Source: JABDBK01 sp964453575 (lineage in GTDB: Bacteria > Pseudomonadota > Gammaproteobacteria > DSM-16500). Taken from it: 13,563 nucleotides of DNA. Made by a program: the position numbers and the translations under genes. This document shows, piece by piece, positions 1-6,358 of this stretch (positions within the stretch are counted from its first letter, which is position 1; every line of letters starts with the position of its first letter). Below the pieces are notes generated by a model. It saw only the letters and a program-made list of their open reading frames with translations. It did no database searches and was not told the DNA's origin. Location of the stretch: the NCBI GenBank assembly GCA_964453575.1, contig CAYVRW010000065.1, positions 1 to 13,563 of the forward strand, in the 5' to 3' direction.

Positions 1-2
1 GC

Positions 3-33
3 ACAAAGACCGTGGGTAATCCTACGGTCCTTG
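3..33. repeat. Imperfect hairpin at left edge
   Basis: The arms ACAAAGACCGT and ACGGTCCTTGT are complementary except for one position, and the stem extends through GGG/CCT to a short TAAT loop. No strong T-run follows on either strand, so a factor-independent terminator is not well supported. It could be a short dispersed palindrome or the end of a transcription unit lying outside the window. Confidence 0.5.
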
Positions 34-84
34 TTTCACCTTGTAACGAATAAAAGATTTCTGTAACACGCAAATGACTCACTT

Positions 85-263
85 CACCTCTCACTATCAA
101 GTTTTAAGTTTTTTAGCATCTCATCTAGCATCGATCTTGGAACGTTCTTCGGTCAAAAAATCTCGATGTAGAAAGAGCTACACCTGCGATTTTTTTTCCT
201 CAGAACGTTCCAATCTCTCGCTATCTGAGCGCTAAAAAACTTAAAACTCAATAGCGAGAGGTG
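85..263. repeat. Nested palindromic element (MITE-like) next to cpoB stop
   Basis: The outer arms 85–117 and 231–263 are 33 bp each and are reverse complements with three mismatches. A second perfect pair lies inside: TTGGAACGTTCT (137–148) and AGAACGTTCCAA (202–213). The core has a TGTAG/CTACA stem flanked by A6 (155–160) on the left and T8 on the right, so it could end transcripts in both directions. The element begins two bases beyond the cpoB stop codon. Length and symmetry suggest a non-autonomous mobile palindrome or a large repeat. There is no ORF inside and I see no clear target-site duplication. No second copy is visible in the window. Confidence 0.7.
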
Positions 264-265
264 TA

Positions 266-1297
266 TCAATGACCTGCTTTTTTAATCTGCTTTAATTGCT
301 CGCTTGCTAAGCGCGCGGAAGCAGTTCCAGGATATCGAGTGACGACACCTTTTAATGTTGTTTTTGCATCATTCCACTTAAATTGGCCTACATAAATTAA
401 ACCTAATTTAAGTTGAGCGTCTGACGCCTTAGAACTACCGGGATATTTCTTAACGACAAGTGAAAACTCGCTAGCTGATTGTTCATTTTTGTTTAGCAGA
501 CCATACAATTCGCCTAACCAATAATGCGCATTGGCAGCTGTTGGTCCGCTTGGATATTTTTGTAACATTTTTTGCAATGTGACAATAGCATCATTATATT
601 TTTTAGCCTTAATCAAATCATAGGCCGTTTGATATATTTGTTGTTCTTCAGCCGCATTCGGTTGGCCGTGCGCTACAGGTTTAGTGGATGCAGCAGGGGT
701 TGCTATAGGTAAGCGTCTTGCCGATGCCTTCACCGCAGGTTTGATCATTGCGGCATTCACTGTGGGTGCAACATCATTATTTGCAGTTGGTATAGGTGCC
801 TTAACTGTTTGTGCCTCAGCAAGTCTTTTATCAAAATCAGCATACATAGCTTTTTGCTGGCTTTGCATTTGTTGCACTTGATGTGACATTTCTTCTAGCT
901 GACCTCTTAAGGATTGCACTTCTTTTTGCAACTCCTCTGCTTTTGCCGACGAACCCGATTGATGCAAATTTTTAATTTGCTGTTCTGCTCGCTGCACACG
1001 CTGTTCCATCGAAAGCGGCCGCGGCGGAGGTGCAGGGATAACAGCAGAAGGAGCATCAGGCTCGCGTGGGGCAGCAGCACGGCTTGGCGCAGTACTGCTC
1101 ACCTCAGGGGTAAGACCGCCTGAAAAAGCAGCAGGCGGAGGTGCAGGCGCATCCACCGGCGCATCAAGAGCTTGGCCGTCAAAAGGAGGTGGGTAATTAT
1201 CCACCTCATAAACAGGAGCATCTTCAGCATACGCAGCAAAAGCAAAAGCTGATAAGATTGCCGCTGCAAGAATACGCTTTACCTTAGCCTGTATCAT
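266..1297 (-). CDS. cpoB: CpoB/YbgF, Tol-Pal cell-division coordinator
   Basis: This is the periplasmic partner of the Tol-Pal system; in E. coli CpoB links outer-membrane constriction to septal peptidoglycan synthesis by PBP1B. The 343-residue protein has a signal peptide with likely cleavage after AYA near residue 24, then a Pro/Ala-rich stretch (about 36–95) and a Gln/Glu-rich coiled coil (about 96–160) that in the family drives trimerisation. A low-complexity linker and three TPR-like repeats follow (about 217–340), each with the YPG/YPS signature. It is longer than E. coli CpoB (about 263 residues), mostly because of the Pro/Ala segment and the linker. The start lies 3 bp after the pal stop behind AGGGAT, so it is probably co-transcribed with pal. 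A large palindrome follows its stop immediately. Confidence 0.93.
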   Translation of the reverse strand: MIQAKVKRILAAAILSAFAFAAYAEDAPVYEVDNYPPPFDGQALDAPVDAPAPPPAAFSGGLTPEVSSTAPSRAAAPREPDAPSAVIPAPPPRPLSMEQRVQRAEQQIKNLHQSGSSAKAEELQKEVQSLRGQLEEMSHQVQQMQSQQKAMYADFDKRLAEAQTVKAPIPTANNDVAPTVNAAMIKPAVKASARRLPIATPAASTKPVAHGQPNAAEEQQIYQTAYDLIKAKKYNDAIVTLQKMLQKYPSGPTAANAHYWLGELYGLLNKNEQSASEFSLVVKKYPGSSKASDAQLKLGLIYVGQFKWNDAKTTLKGVVTRYPGTASARLASEQLKQIKKAGH

Positions 1298-1300
1298 AAC

Positions 1301-1849
1301 TTATCCCTGTTGTATATGTGCAAAAATAGCACGTCTATCCCGTTGGTAATCTTCTTCCGAATGCCCTTGAGCTGCTAAGCGTTCTGCACCATAGCTAAGC
1401 ATACGAATTTGGCTTGGATTGACACCTCTTTCTTTCAATATTTCAGCAATAGCATTTGCACGACGTTCGCCTAAACCTACATTATATTCACGGCTGCCGC
1501 GTGGGTCGGTATGACCTTCAAGTATGAGTTTAGCATTGGGGTGCGAGAGAAGATAATCTGCTTTCGCATAAATATCAGGCATGTCCGCAGCTTTTACGAC
1601 ACTTTTGTCGAAGTCAAAATAATAAACATCCTTTGACGAAGCAGAAGCATGTTTAGCACCTACGCCATCACCGTATTTTGAATTAGAACCTGCACCTCTG
1701 GTGCTTGCTTTATGGCTCACTTTATCATAAGGATCACTGTAAGAACTGTCATCAGTTGGATCCATATTTTTCTTGGTATGTGTACAACCTGCTACAGCCA
1801 AAGCACTGGCCGCAATCAATAATATCTGCGCTAATTTCTTTAATTGCAT
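1301..1849 (-). CDS. pal: Pal, peptidoglycan-associated lipoprotein
   Basis: This outer-membrane lipoprotein binds peptidoglycan and is pulled by TolB and TolA at the division site. A lipoprotein signal ends in the lipobox VAGC, with the acylated cysteine at residue 22. A Ser/Asp/Lys-rich linker leads to an OmpA-like domain (about 72–180) with YYFDFDKS, the peptidoglycan-binding stretch GHTDPRGSREYN…LGERRANAI, and a C-terminal DRRAIF in place of the commoner NRRA. The frame is also open from an ATG at 1858, but that codon touches the Shine-Dalgarno AAGGGAG (1859–1865). The ATG at 1849 lies nine bases from GGAG and is preferred. It probably has its own promoter just behind tolB. Confidence 0.93.
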   Translation of the reverse strand: MQLKKLAQILLIAASALAVAGCTHTKKNMDPTDDSSYSDPYDKVSHKASTRGAGSNSKYGDGVGAKHASASSKDVYYFDFDKSVVKAADMPDIYAKADYLLSHPNAKLILEGHTDPRGSREYNVGLGERRANAIAEILKERGVNPSQIRMLSYGAERLAAQGHSEEDYQRDRRAIFAHIQQG

Positions 1850-1858
1850 GACTTTCAT

Positions 1859-1865
1859 CTCCCTT
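1859..1865 (-). promoter_or_regulatory. Ribosome binding site deciding the pal start
   Basis: AAGGGAG on the minus strand directly abuts an upstream ATG at 1858 but stands at normal distance (9 nt from GGAG) from the ATG at 1849. This makes the second ATG the likely start; the upstream one would add only Met-Lys-Val. Confidence 0.6.
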
Positions 1866-1886
1866 AAAAATTATTCCAAACGGAAT
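1866..1886 (-). other. Small hairpin plus T-run in the pal leader
   Basis: On the minus strand ATTCC–GTTT–GGAAT forms a 5-bp stem with a 4-base loop, followed by AA and five T residues (1870–1866) just before the pal ribosome site. The stem is too short for a confident terminator. It could weaken read-through from tolB or act as a leader structure for pal. Confidence 0.3.
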
Positions 1887-1906
1887 TTCTAAAACCTAAA
1901 TGCATG

Positions 1907-1934
1907 AGTATACCCATAATATGGATCCTATCAA
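1907..1934 (-). promoter_or_regulatory. Predicted sigma70 promoter for pal
   Basis: On the minus strand TTGATA (1934–1929, overlapping the tolB stop codon) and TATACT (1912–1907) are separated by 16 bp; each matches the consensus at five of six positions. Transcription would start near 1900, about 50 nt before the pal ATG, and would make pal and cpoB partly independent of tolQRAB. Confidence 0.55.
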
Positions 1935-3193
1935 GACAAAAATGGCGACCAGGCAGGATCTTGAACCTCCCCATTTCGCGCCGGCAATCGCAACTGAATA
2001 CTGCCATCGGTGGCTGCCATGCCTAACACATTTTGGCCTTTATACCATGTTCCAAAAAGAACCATACCGCCATTAGGCGCCATACTGGGAGACTGACTAT
2101 CCGCGCCCGAGTTTGTCAATATTCTAAACACACCCGTGTCTAAGTCAAGTGTACCTATATTGTACAGCCCCGAATCTTGATTAAGTACTACTAATCGATT
2201 GCCATCAGGCGTATAGGACGCACGTGCATTATACTTTCCTTCATAAGTCATACGTGACACGGCGCGGCTTGCCAAGTTCATTTTGTAAATTTGCGGGCTG
2301 CCGCTACGATTGGAAGTGAAAACAATAGACCTGCCATCCGGCGCCCATGAGGGTTCAGTATTAATATAATAGTCATTAGTTAATTGGGTCATTTGCCCTG
2401 TATTCAAATCTAATACATAAATATTAGGCGAAACATTTTTGGACAAAACTAAGGCAAGCTTGTTCCCATTGGGTGACCAAGCCGGCGCGCCATTAATTCC
2501 TGGAATGCGGCTTACCAACCGTCTTACACCTGTTGCCACATCTTGGATATAAATAGCCGATTTTTTATTTTCAAATGAAACATAGGCAAGCTTTTTGCCG
2601 TTGGGTGACCAAGCTGGCGACATAATCGGCTCATAGGAAACTAGCAGAGGGGTAGCGTTATAGCCGTCTTGATCCGAAATTTCGAGAATATGCCTGGTTT
2701 GTTTATCGGGTAAATGTTGCACCACGATATAGGCTAAGCGCGTTGAAAAAACACCACGCATACCCGTAATTTGTTGGAAAACTAGGTCACTGATATGATG
2801 CGCGACTGAGCGTAATTCTTTTTGCGGAACGGTGTAAGTTCGAGCCAATAACACGCTTTCTCGCACCCTATCCGGATCAGCTTTACCCTTAAGTCCATCG
2901 ACTAATTTAAAACTTATTTGGTACTGATCAGCACCTGTCCTTTGAATACGCCCTGATACAACCGCATCTGTTTTTTTAGAATCATCATGATACACCTTAA
3001 AACGACCGCTGTTTCGCAGATCATTGGTTATAATGGGTGCTGGATCTTCCGACATTTCACTGGAAAAAGGAAGCACAGTAATAGGCACAGCACCTGCAAT
3101 TCCTCGTGTTAATTCTAAATTTAAGATGGCAAACGCAGGGCTTGCTGTAAGAAATATGATACTAAAGCATAATGCGGCTAGGTATTTACGCAT
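1931..3193 (-). CDS. tolB: TolB, periplasmic beta-propeller of Tol-Pal
   Basis: TolB is the soluble periplasmic protein that binds Pal and the TolA C-terminus and controls when Pal can grip peptidoglycan. The 420-residue product (E. coli about 430) starts with a signal peptide, KR-poor but hydrophobic, with likely cleavage after AFA at residue 22. An N-terminal alpha/beta domain (about 23–145) precedes a six-bladed propeller (about 150–420) built from repeats such as SPAWSPNGKKLAYVS, APAWSPNGNKLALV and EPSWAPDGRSIVFTS. The frame extends upstream to 3253, but the extension puts unusual residues ahead of the signal peptide. MRKYLAALC at 3193 gives a proper n-region, and a GGAG lies 12 bases upstream. 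A TATAAA hexamer occurs in the 116-bp gap behind tolA, but without a good -35 box. Confidence 0.95.
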   Translation of the reverse strand: MRKYLAALCFSIIFLTASPAFAILNLELTRGIAGAVPITVLPFSSEMSEDPAPIITNDLRNSGRFKVYHDDSKKTDAVVSGRIQRTGADQYQISFKLVDGLKGKADPDRVRESVLLARTYTVPQKELRSVAHHISDLVFQQITGMRGVFSTRLAYIVVQHLPDKQTRHILEISDQDGYNATPLLVSYEPIMSPAWSPNGKKLAYVSFENKKSAIYIQDVATGVRRLVSRIPGINGAPAWSPNGNKLALVLSKNVSPNIYVLDLNTGQMTQLTNDYYINTEPSWAPDGRSIVFTSNRSGSPQIYKMNLASRAVSRMTYEGKYNARASYTPDGNRLVVLNQDSGLYNIGTLDLDTGVFRILTNSGADSQSPSMAPNGGMVLFGTWYKGQNVLGMAATDGSIQLRLPARNGEVQDPAWSPFLS

Positions 3194-3309
3194 AATGTCT
3201 GGCTTCTCCATGGAAAATAGGTAGATTTTATACCATAAATGGCGTTGTGGCACTATAAAAGCTAATGAAAATCCGGTCGCGGCTCGGTAATGAAGTTGTC
3301 ACAAATGAC

Positions 3310-4113
3310 TCAATTCATCCAACTCTCACTCGCCAACACATTCTCCGGCTTCACCTTTAACACAAACTGTCTAAAAGGCTCGAAATCATCCGAATTAGGC
3401 GGAACAGGCAACGGCGATGACTTTAACACAGCAGCCCTTGCTGATCTATCCAACGCATCATCACCACTGCTTTTTGCTAGCTGCACATCAAGCACAACTC
3501 CACCTGGAGCGACGCGAATCAGCAATTCTGCCGTACGTTTTTTATCGACATTAGATGGAATTAACCAGTGTTGACTAATGGTTTGCAAAATAAGTGCTTT
3601 GTATTTATCAACAACGCCTTTGGAAGCTGTGTTACGTACCCCTATCACCCGTTTTTGTTCTTGGGTTTTTTGATTTAGAGCAGTTTTAGCTTTTAAATCA
3701 TTCATTTCTTTTTCAAATTCAGCTTGCAAGTTTTTTTGTTTGACCTTTTTTTGTTGTTTTTCATGCTGTTTTTGCATATCCGCGAGTAATTCTTTTTGAA
3801 TTAAATCTTCTTTTTGTTTTTTTTGTGTTTTATCCGGAATAGGGATAGCTGCTTCTACTTTTTTAGGAGGAACTATTTCAGCCGCAGGTTTTTTTAGTAC
3901 TTCTTTTGGCGGAGCCGGAGGAGCAGGTATGGGTTTTTGCATAATTTTTCTAGCAGATTGCGGTGCATCCATCACCATCGCTTCAATCACTTTATCGTCG
4001 TTATTGATAACCGGCGGCAGCGTACTAAATTCAAAACTCACGACCAAAATCGTCAATAAGACTATATGCAACAATACAGAAAACAATAAATGTTTTGAAT
4101 AGCGTTGTTGCAT
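3310..4113 (-). CDS. tolA: TolA, envelope-spanning Tol-Pal protein
   Basis: TolA spans the periplasm and passes the force generated by TolQR to TolB and Pal. The 267 residues are arranged as expected: a single N-terminal membrane segment (about 8–26), a Pro-rich tract (about 60–95), a Lys/Gln/Glu-rich helical rod (about 96–155), and a C-terminal alpha/beta domain (about 167–260) containing YKALILQTISQHW and the family-typical LLIRVAPGGVVLDVQL. It is much shorter than E. coli TolA (about 421), the rod being the shortened part; short rods are common in other gammaproteobacteria. It starts 9 bp after the tolR stop behind TAGGAT and belongs to the tolQRA unit. Confidence 0.93.
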   Translation of the reverse strand: MQQRYSKHLLFSVLLHIVLLTILVVSFEFSTLPPVINNDDKVIEAMVMDAPQSARKIMQKPIPAPPAPPKEVLKKPAAEIVPPKKVEAAIPIPDKTQKKQKEDLIQKELLADMQKQHEKQQKKVKQKNLQAEFEKEMNDLKAKTALNQKTQEQKRVIGVRNTASKGVVDKYKALILQTISQHWLIPSNVDKKRTAELLIRVAPGGVVLDVQLAKSSGDDALDRSARAAVLKSSPLPVPPNSDDFEPFRQFVLKVKPENVLASESWMN

Positions 4114-4122
4114 ATGGTTATC

Positions 4123-4575
4123 CTATTTTTTTTCTTGTGACCCAGGTTGGGTAATCAACCCTACACTTTTAGCGCCTGCTTGTTGAAGTAATACCATGGC
4201 ATCCACAATTTTTCCGTAATTAGCATTTTTATCACCGCGCACTAAGACTGGACGCTGTTCACCTGCAGCTGTGCTTGGCGCTAATTGGGTAGATACTAAA
4301 TTACTTAACACTCTTGCGGTAATGGGTTGGCTGGGTTTAGCAGAAATATTAAGATAATAATTTCCCGTAGCATCCACTGTCACAATCAAAGGTTCTTTTT
4401 GATCAGGCGGCAGTGCTTTTGCTTCTGTCTTAGGTAATTCGATTTTAACACCTTGCGTTAACAAAGGTGTGGTAATCATAAAAATCACCAGCAACACCAA
4501 CATCACGTCGATAAATGGCACGACGTTAATTTCTGACATAGGACTTCGGGAATTACGTTGATGATAATAAGCCAT
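4123..4575 (-). CDS. tolR: TolR, inner-membrane Tol-Pal channel subunit
   Basis: This ExbD/TolR-family protein works with TolQ to use the proton gradient. Of 150 residues, one membrane segment (about 18–39) carries the essential proton-path aspartate, Asp23, in PFIDVMLVLLVIFM. The remainder (about 45–150) is the periplasmic domain, with VLVRGDKNANYGKIVDAM near its middle-to-end. Its ATG lies 3 bp after the tolQ stop with GGAG overlapping the tolQ end, implying translational coupling. Confidence 0.95.
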   Translation of the reverse strand: MAYYHQRNSRSPMSEINVVPFIDVMLVLLVIFMITTPLLTQGVKIELPKTEAKALPPDQKEPLIVTVDATGNYYLNISAKPSQPITARVLSNLVSTQLAPSTAAGEQRPVLVRGDKNANYGKIVDAMVLLQQAGAKSVGLITQPGSQEKK

Positions 4576-4578
4576 AGT

Positions 4579-5292
4579 TTACTCCACGAGTTCTGCAGCT
4601 TGCGTCCGACTGTATAAATGAGCCTGAGTTTGCCTCATTAAAATATTAGCAAACTCATCTTGAAAAGCATCAAAGCGATTCAGTAATCGGCCAATTTCGG
4701 TGGCATAGCGATTGTACGCGACCACCGCAGGAATCGCTGCAAACAAACCCATGGCGGTTGCAATCAAGGCTTCGGCAATGCCAGGTGCAACCATGGAAAT
4801 CGTTGCTTGCTGCACATTGGCCAACGCACGGAATGACAACATAATGCCCCATACCGTTCCAAATAATCCTACATAAGGACTGGTCGAACCAACTGTTGCG
4901 AGTAGCGGCAAATGAAATTCTAATTTATCTTGTTCACGCATTTGTGCAACACGCATCGCACGTCTGGCACTTTCCATCATGGCTTCTGCCGACAAACCCA
5001 TTTGTTTTTGCAGGCGGATAAATTCTCTAAAACCCGCTTGAAAAATTGCATCCAAGCCGCGCGTTTCGGCTGGATTCCTGCTGCTTGCCTCATAAAGCTC
5101 GGCCAAATCACCGCCGCCCCAAAATTTATTTTCAAATTTTGTGGTGGCATCGCGTACATCTCTTAAATAAAACCAGCGCTGTAGAATATACGTCCACGAA
5201 ATAACGGATGCGCCGATTAATAGCATTAAAACGAGCTTAACAACCAAACCCGCGTTCATAAAATAGGCCCACAAAGAAGAATCGATACTCAC
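4579..5292 (-). CDS. tolQ: TolQ, inner-membrane proton-channel subunit
   Basis: TolQ is the MotA/TolQ/ExbB-family protein that surrounds the TolR helices and converts proton flow into motion of TolA. The 237-residue protein (E. coli about 230) has three membrane segments, at about 15–37, 128–154 and 168–192. It carries the family core ATVGSTSPYVGLFGTVWGIM followed by APGIAEALIATAMGLFAAIP. The start is GTG at 5292, eight bases from GGAG; no ATG fits better. It is the first gene of the Tol unit and has a good predicted promoter upstream. The usual upstream partner ybgC is missing. Confidence 0.95.
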   Translation of the reverse strand: MSIDSSLWAYFMNAGLVVKLVLMLLIGASVISWTYILQRWFYLRDVRDATTKFENKFWGGGDLAELYEASSRNPAETRGLDAIFQAGFREFIRLQKQMGLSAEAMMESARRAMRVAQMREQDKLEFHLPLLATVGSTSPYVGLFGTVWGIMLSFRALANVQQATISMVAPGIAEALIATAMGLFAAIPAVVAYNRYATEIGRLLNRFDAFQDEFANILMRQTQAHLYSRTQAAELVE

Positions 5293-5361
5293 TTTTTTTC
5301 TCCATGTTGATGATTTTGTGATTATTTTACTCGGTTAAGGAAAAGATGTCATCTGAATCGA

Positions 5362-5390
5362 CTTATAGCAGTTTAAAAAAGTAGGGTCAT
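5362..5390 (-). promoter_or_regulatory. Predicted sigma70 promoter for tolQRAB
   Basis: On the minus strand ATGACC (5390–5385, four of six matches to TTGACA) and TATAAG (5367–5362, five of six matches to TATAAT) are exactly 17 bp apart. The transcript would begin near 5355 and run about 60 nt to the tolQ GTG start. Confidence 0.5.
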
Positions 5391-5414
5391 AGTTGCGCAA
5401 TTCACCGCTTTTTC

Positions 5415-5444
5415 GTGCCCGAGCCCGTGTGCGTGCCCGTGCCC
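5415..5444. repeat. Degenerate hexamer tandem repeat (GTGCCC)5
   Basis: There are five contiguous 6-bp units: GTGCCC, GAGCCC, GTGTGC, GTGCCC, GTGCCC. The block is very GC-rich within an AT-rich gap and lies behind the predicted tolQ promoter. It contains no ORF of its own. It may vary in copy number or be a remnant of repeat expansion. Confidence 0.7.
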
Positions 5445-5483
5445 GTCTTTTTCTTGCTCAATAAATTAATCTTTGTCTTTCGT

Positions 5484-5583
5484 CTATTTTAATAAAATCA
5501 ATGGATTATGCAGTAACAGCCCAAAATAATTAATAATGTTAAAATAATAGACATAACAAGAAGTTAATTTAGCGAGGTGGGAC
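5484..5583 (+). repeat. Duplicated leader, copy 1
   Basis: About 100 bp of non-coding sequence ahead of the first plus-strand paralogue is repeated at 6263–6358 with a few substitutions and a 3-base gap. Conserved blocks include AATAAAATCAATGGATTATG, CCAAAATAATTA, TAAAATAATAGACAT and GTTAATTTAGCGAGGTGGG. The last ends in the ribosome site GAGGTG (5574–5579). It must hold the promoter, but the stretch is so AT-rich that I cannot choose one -10/-35 pair. Candidate -10 hexamers are AATAAT (5525–5530) and TAAAAT (5540–5545). Confidence 0.8.
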
Positions 5584-6228
5584 ATGCCTAATCAAACTTC
5601 AGCCGAAGATAAGAACCCTATCCTTGAAGAATTTTCAAGGTTTAAAGAGAAAAAAATAGATGAAGAGCCTTTCAAAGAAATAGTAGAGATACATTTATTG
5701 GGTGATACGTCTGTCATAAAAGAAGCGCTAGATGACGATAATTTTTATACGTGGGCGTTTGCTCAGCGACAAAAAATTGAAAAGCTTGACAAGCTTTTAA
5801 CAGACAAAGAACTCAAAGATCGGGCACATATTATAGAAAAAATAGACGCAACCTCATCAGCAATGGCTGTGGCTGCAATGACCCCAGTCACAAAAGCAAG
5901 GGTAAAGACTTTCCTTGAAGAACATAAAATTCAATTTACGGGTGATAAACTGAATCTTAAACATCAAATAAAAAATGATTTTTTAACACAAATAAATGCG
6001 ATACGGAAAACAACAGGAAAAGCCTTCGACCTTGATGAAATGGTCAAAATGGGATGCGATAATCTAAAAGAGAACTATCCCGATATTACCCCTAAGGTAT
6101 ACAAAAAAGAACTTTTATCCGAATTTTGGAATCACCCAATGAGAAGTTTGATAGATATCATCGACAAAGATTGGAAAAACAAAGAAGCACCAGAACAAAA
6201 AGAACCAACCCGAAAAAGGCCAAGCTAA
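5584..6228 (+). CDS. Uncharacterised charged protein, paralogue 1
   Basis: I do not recognise this 214-residue protein. It is Lys/Glu-rich, probably mostly helical, and shows no signal peptide, membrane segment or catalytic motif. It is related to the next gene. Shared stretches are FKEIVEIH / LKKIVLLH near the N-terminus, DDDNFYTW / GDKDFNTW (about 50–57 here), HQIKNDFL / HQVKNDFL (about 127–134), and YKKELLS…LIDIIDKDW / YKKQLLS…IIKLIDEDW near the C-terminus. The tail after DKDW is Pro/Glu/Lys-rich and ends RKRPS. It lies opposite to the flanking ruvB and tolQ, where ybgC would be expected. The ATG at 5584 follows GAGGTG at normal distance. Sampled sequence inside (5641–5700) is 15/60 GC, lower than the neighbours. 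A secreted effector is possible but unproven. Confidence 0.75.
   Translation: MPNQTSAEDKNPILEEFSRFKEKKIDEEPFKEIVEIHLLGDTSVIKEALDDDNFYTWAFAQRQKIEKLDKLLTDKELKDRAHIIEKIDATSSAMAVAAMTPVTKARVKTFLEEHKIQFTGDKLNLKHQIKNDFLTQINAIRKTTGKAFDLDEMVKMGCDNLKENYPDITPKVYKKELLSEFWNHPMRSLIDIIDKDWKNKEAPEQKEPTRKRPS
5962..5986 (+). repeat. Coding repeat shared by the paralogues, copy 1
   Basis: This 25-bp stretch, centred on AAAAAATGATTTTTT, recurs at 6794–6818 with one mismatch. It encodes the HQ(I/V)KNDFL motif, the best conserved block at the DNA level. Confidence 0.7.
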
Positions 6229-6262
6229 TCATCTCATGCCTGCTTTATTTTTTTCATATTCA

Positions 6263-6358
6263 CTATTCTAATAAAATCAATGGATTATGCGGAAACCCAC
6301 CAAAATAATTAAAAATGCTAAAATAATAGACATAGGAAGTTAATTTAGCGAGGTGGGT
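6263..6358 (+). repeat. Duplicated leader, copy 2
   Basis: This is the counterpart of 5484–5583, covering the same AT-rich block and the same GAGGTG ribosome site (6350–6355), here ahead of the second paralogue. Conservation of the full leader with the gene points to a tandem duplication of a complete expression unit, with shared regulation likely kept. The 130-bp gap between the paralogues (6229–6358) holds little else beyond a T-run (about 6246–6253) behind a weak AGGC/GCCT stem. Confidence 0.8.

Noticed and set aside
684..1123. Plus-strand open frames opposite cpoB
   Set aside because: They lie antisense to the Ala/Pro-rich part of cpoB, where biased codons keep other frames open. They lack ribosome sites and recognisable protein features.
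3194..3253. Longer TolB starting at 3253 or 3211
   Set aside because: The added residues are not signal-peptide-like and include acidic residues ahead of the hydrophobic core; MRKYLAALC gives a normal signal.
3290..3574. Plus-strand open frame opposite the tolA end
   Set aside because: It is antisense to the conserved C-terminal domain of tolA, with low-complexity Ser/Thr/Asn content and no recognisable domain.
5530..5567. TTAA repeats upstream of paralogue 1 as a PmrA-type regulator site
   Set aside because: The TTAA half-sites are 9 and 25 bp apart rather than the roughly 11-bp tandem spacing I associate with that site, and the second TTAA is CTAA in the other leader copy.
6353..6358. GTG start six bases upstream of paralogue 2
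   Set aside because: The codon is part of the GAGGTG ribosome site, and the next ATG aligns with the start of paralogue 1.
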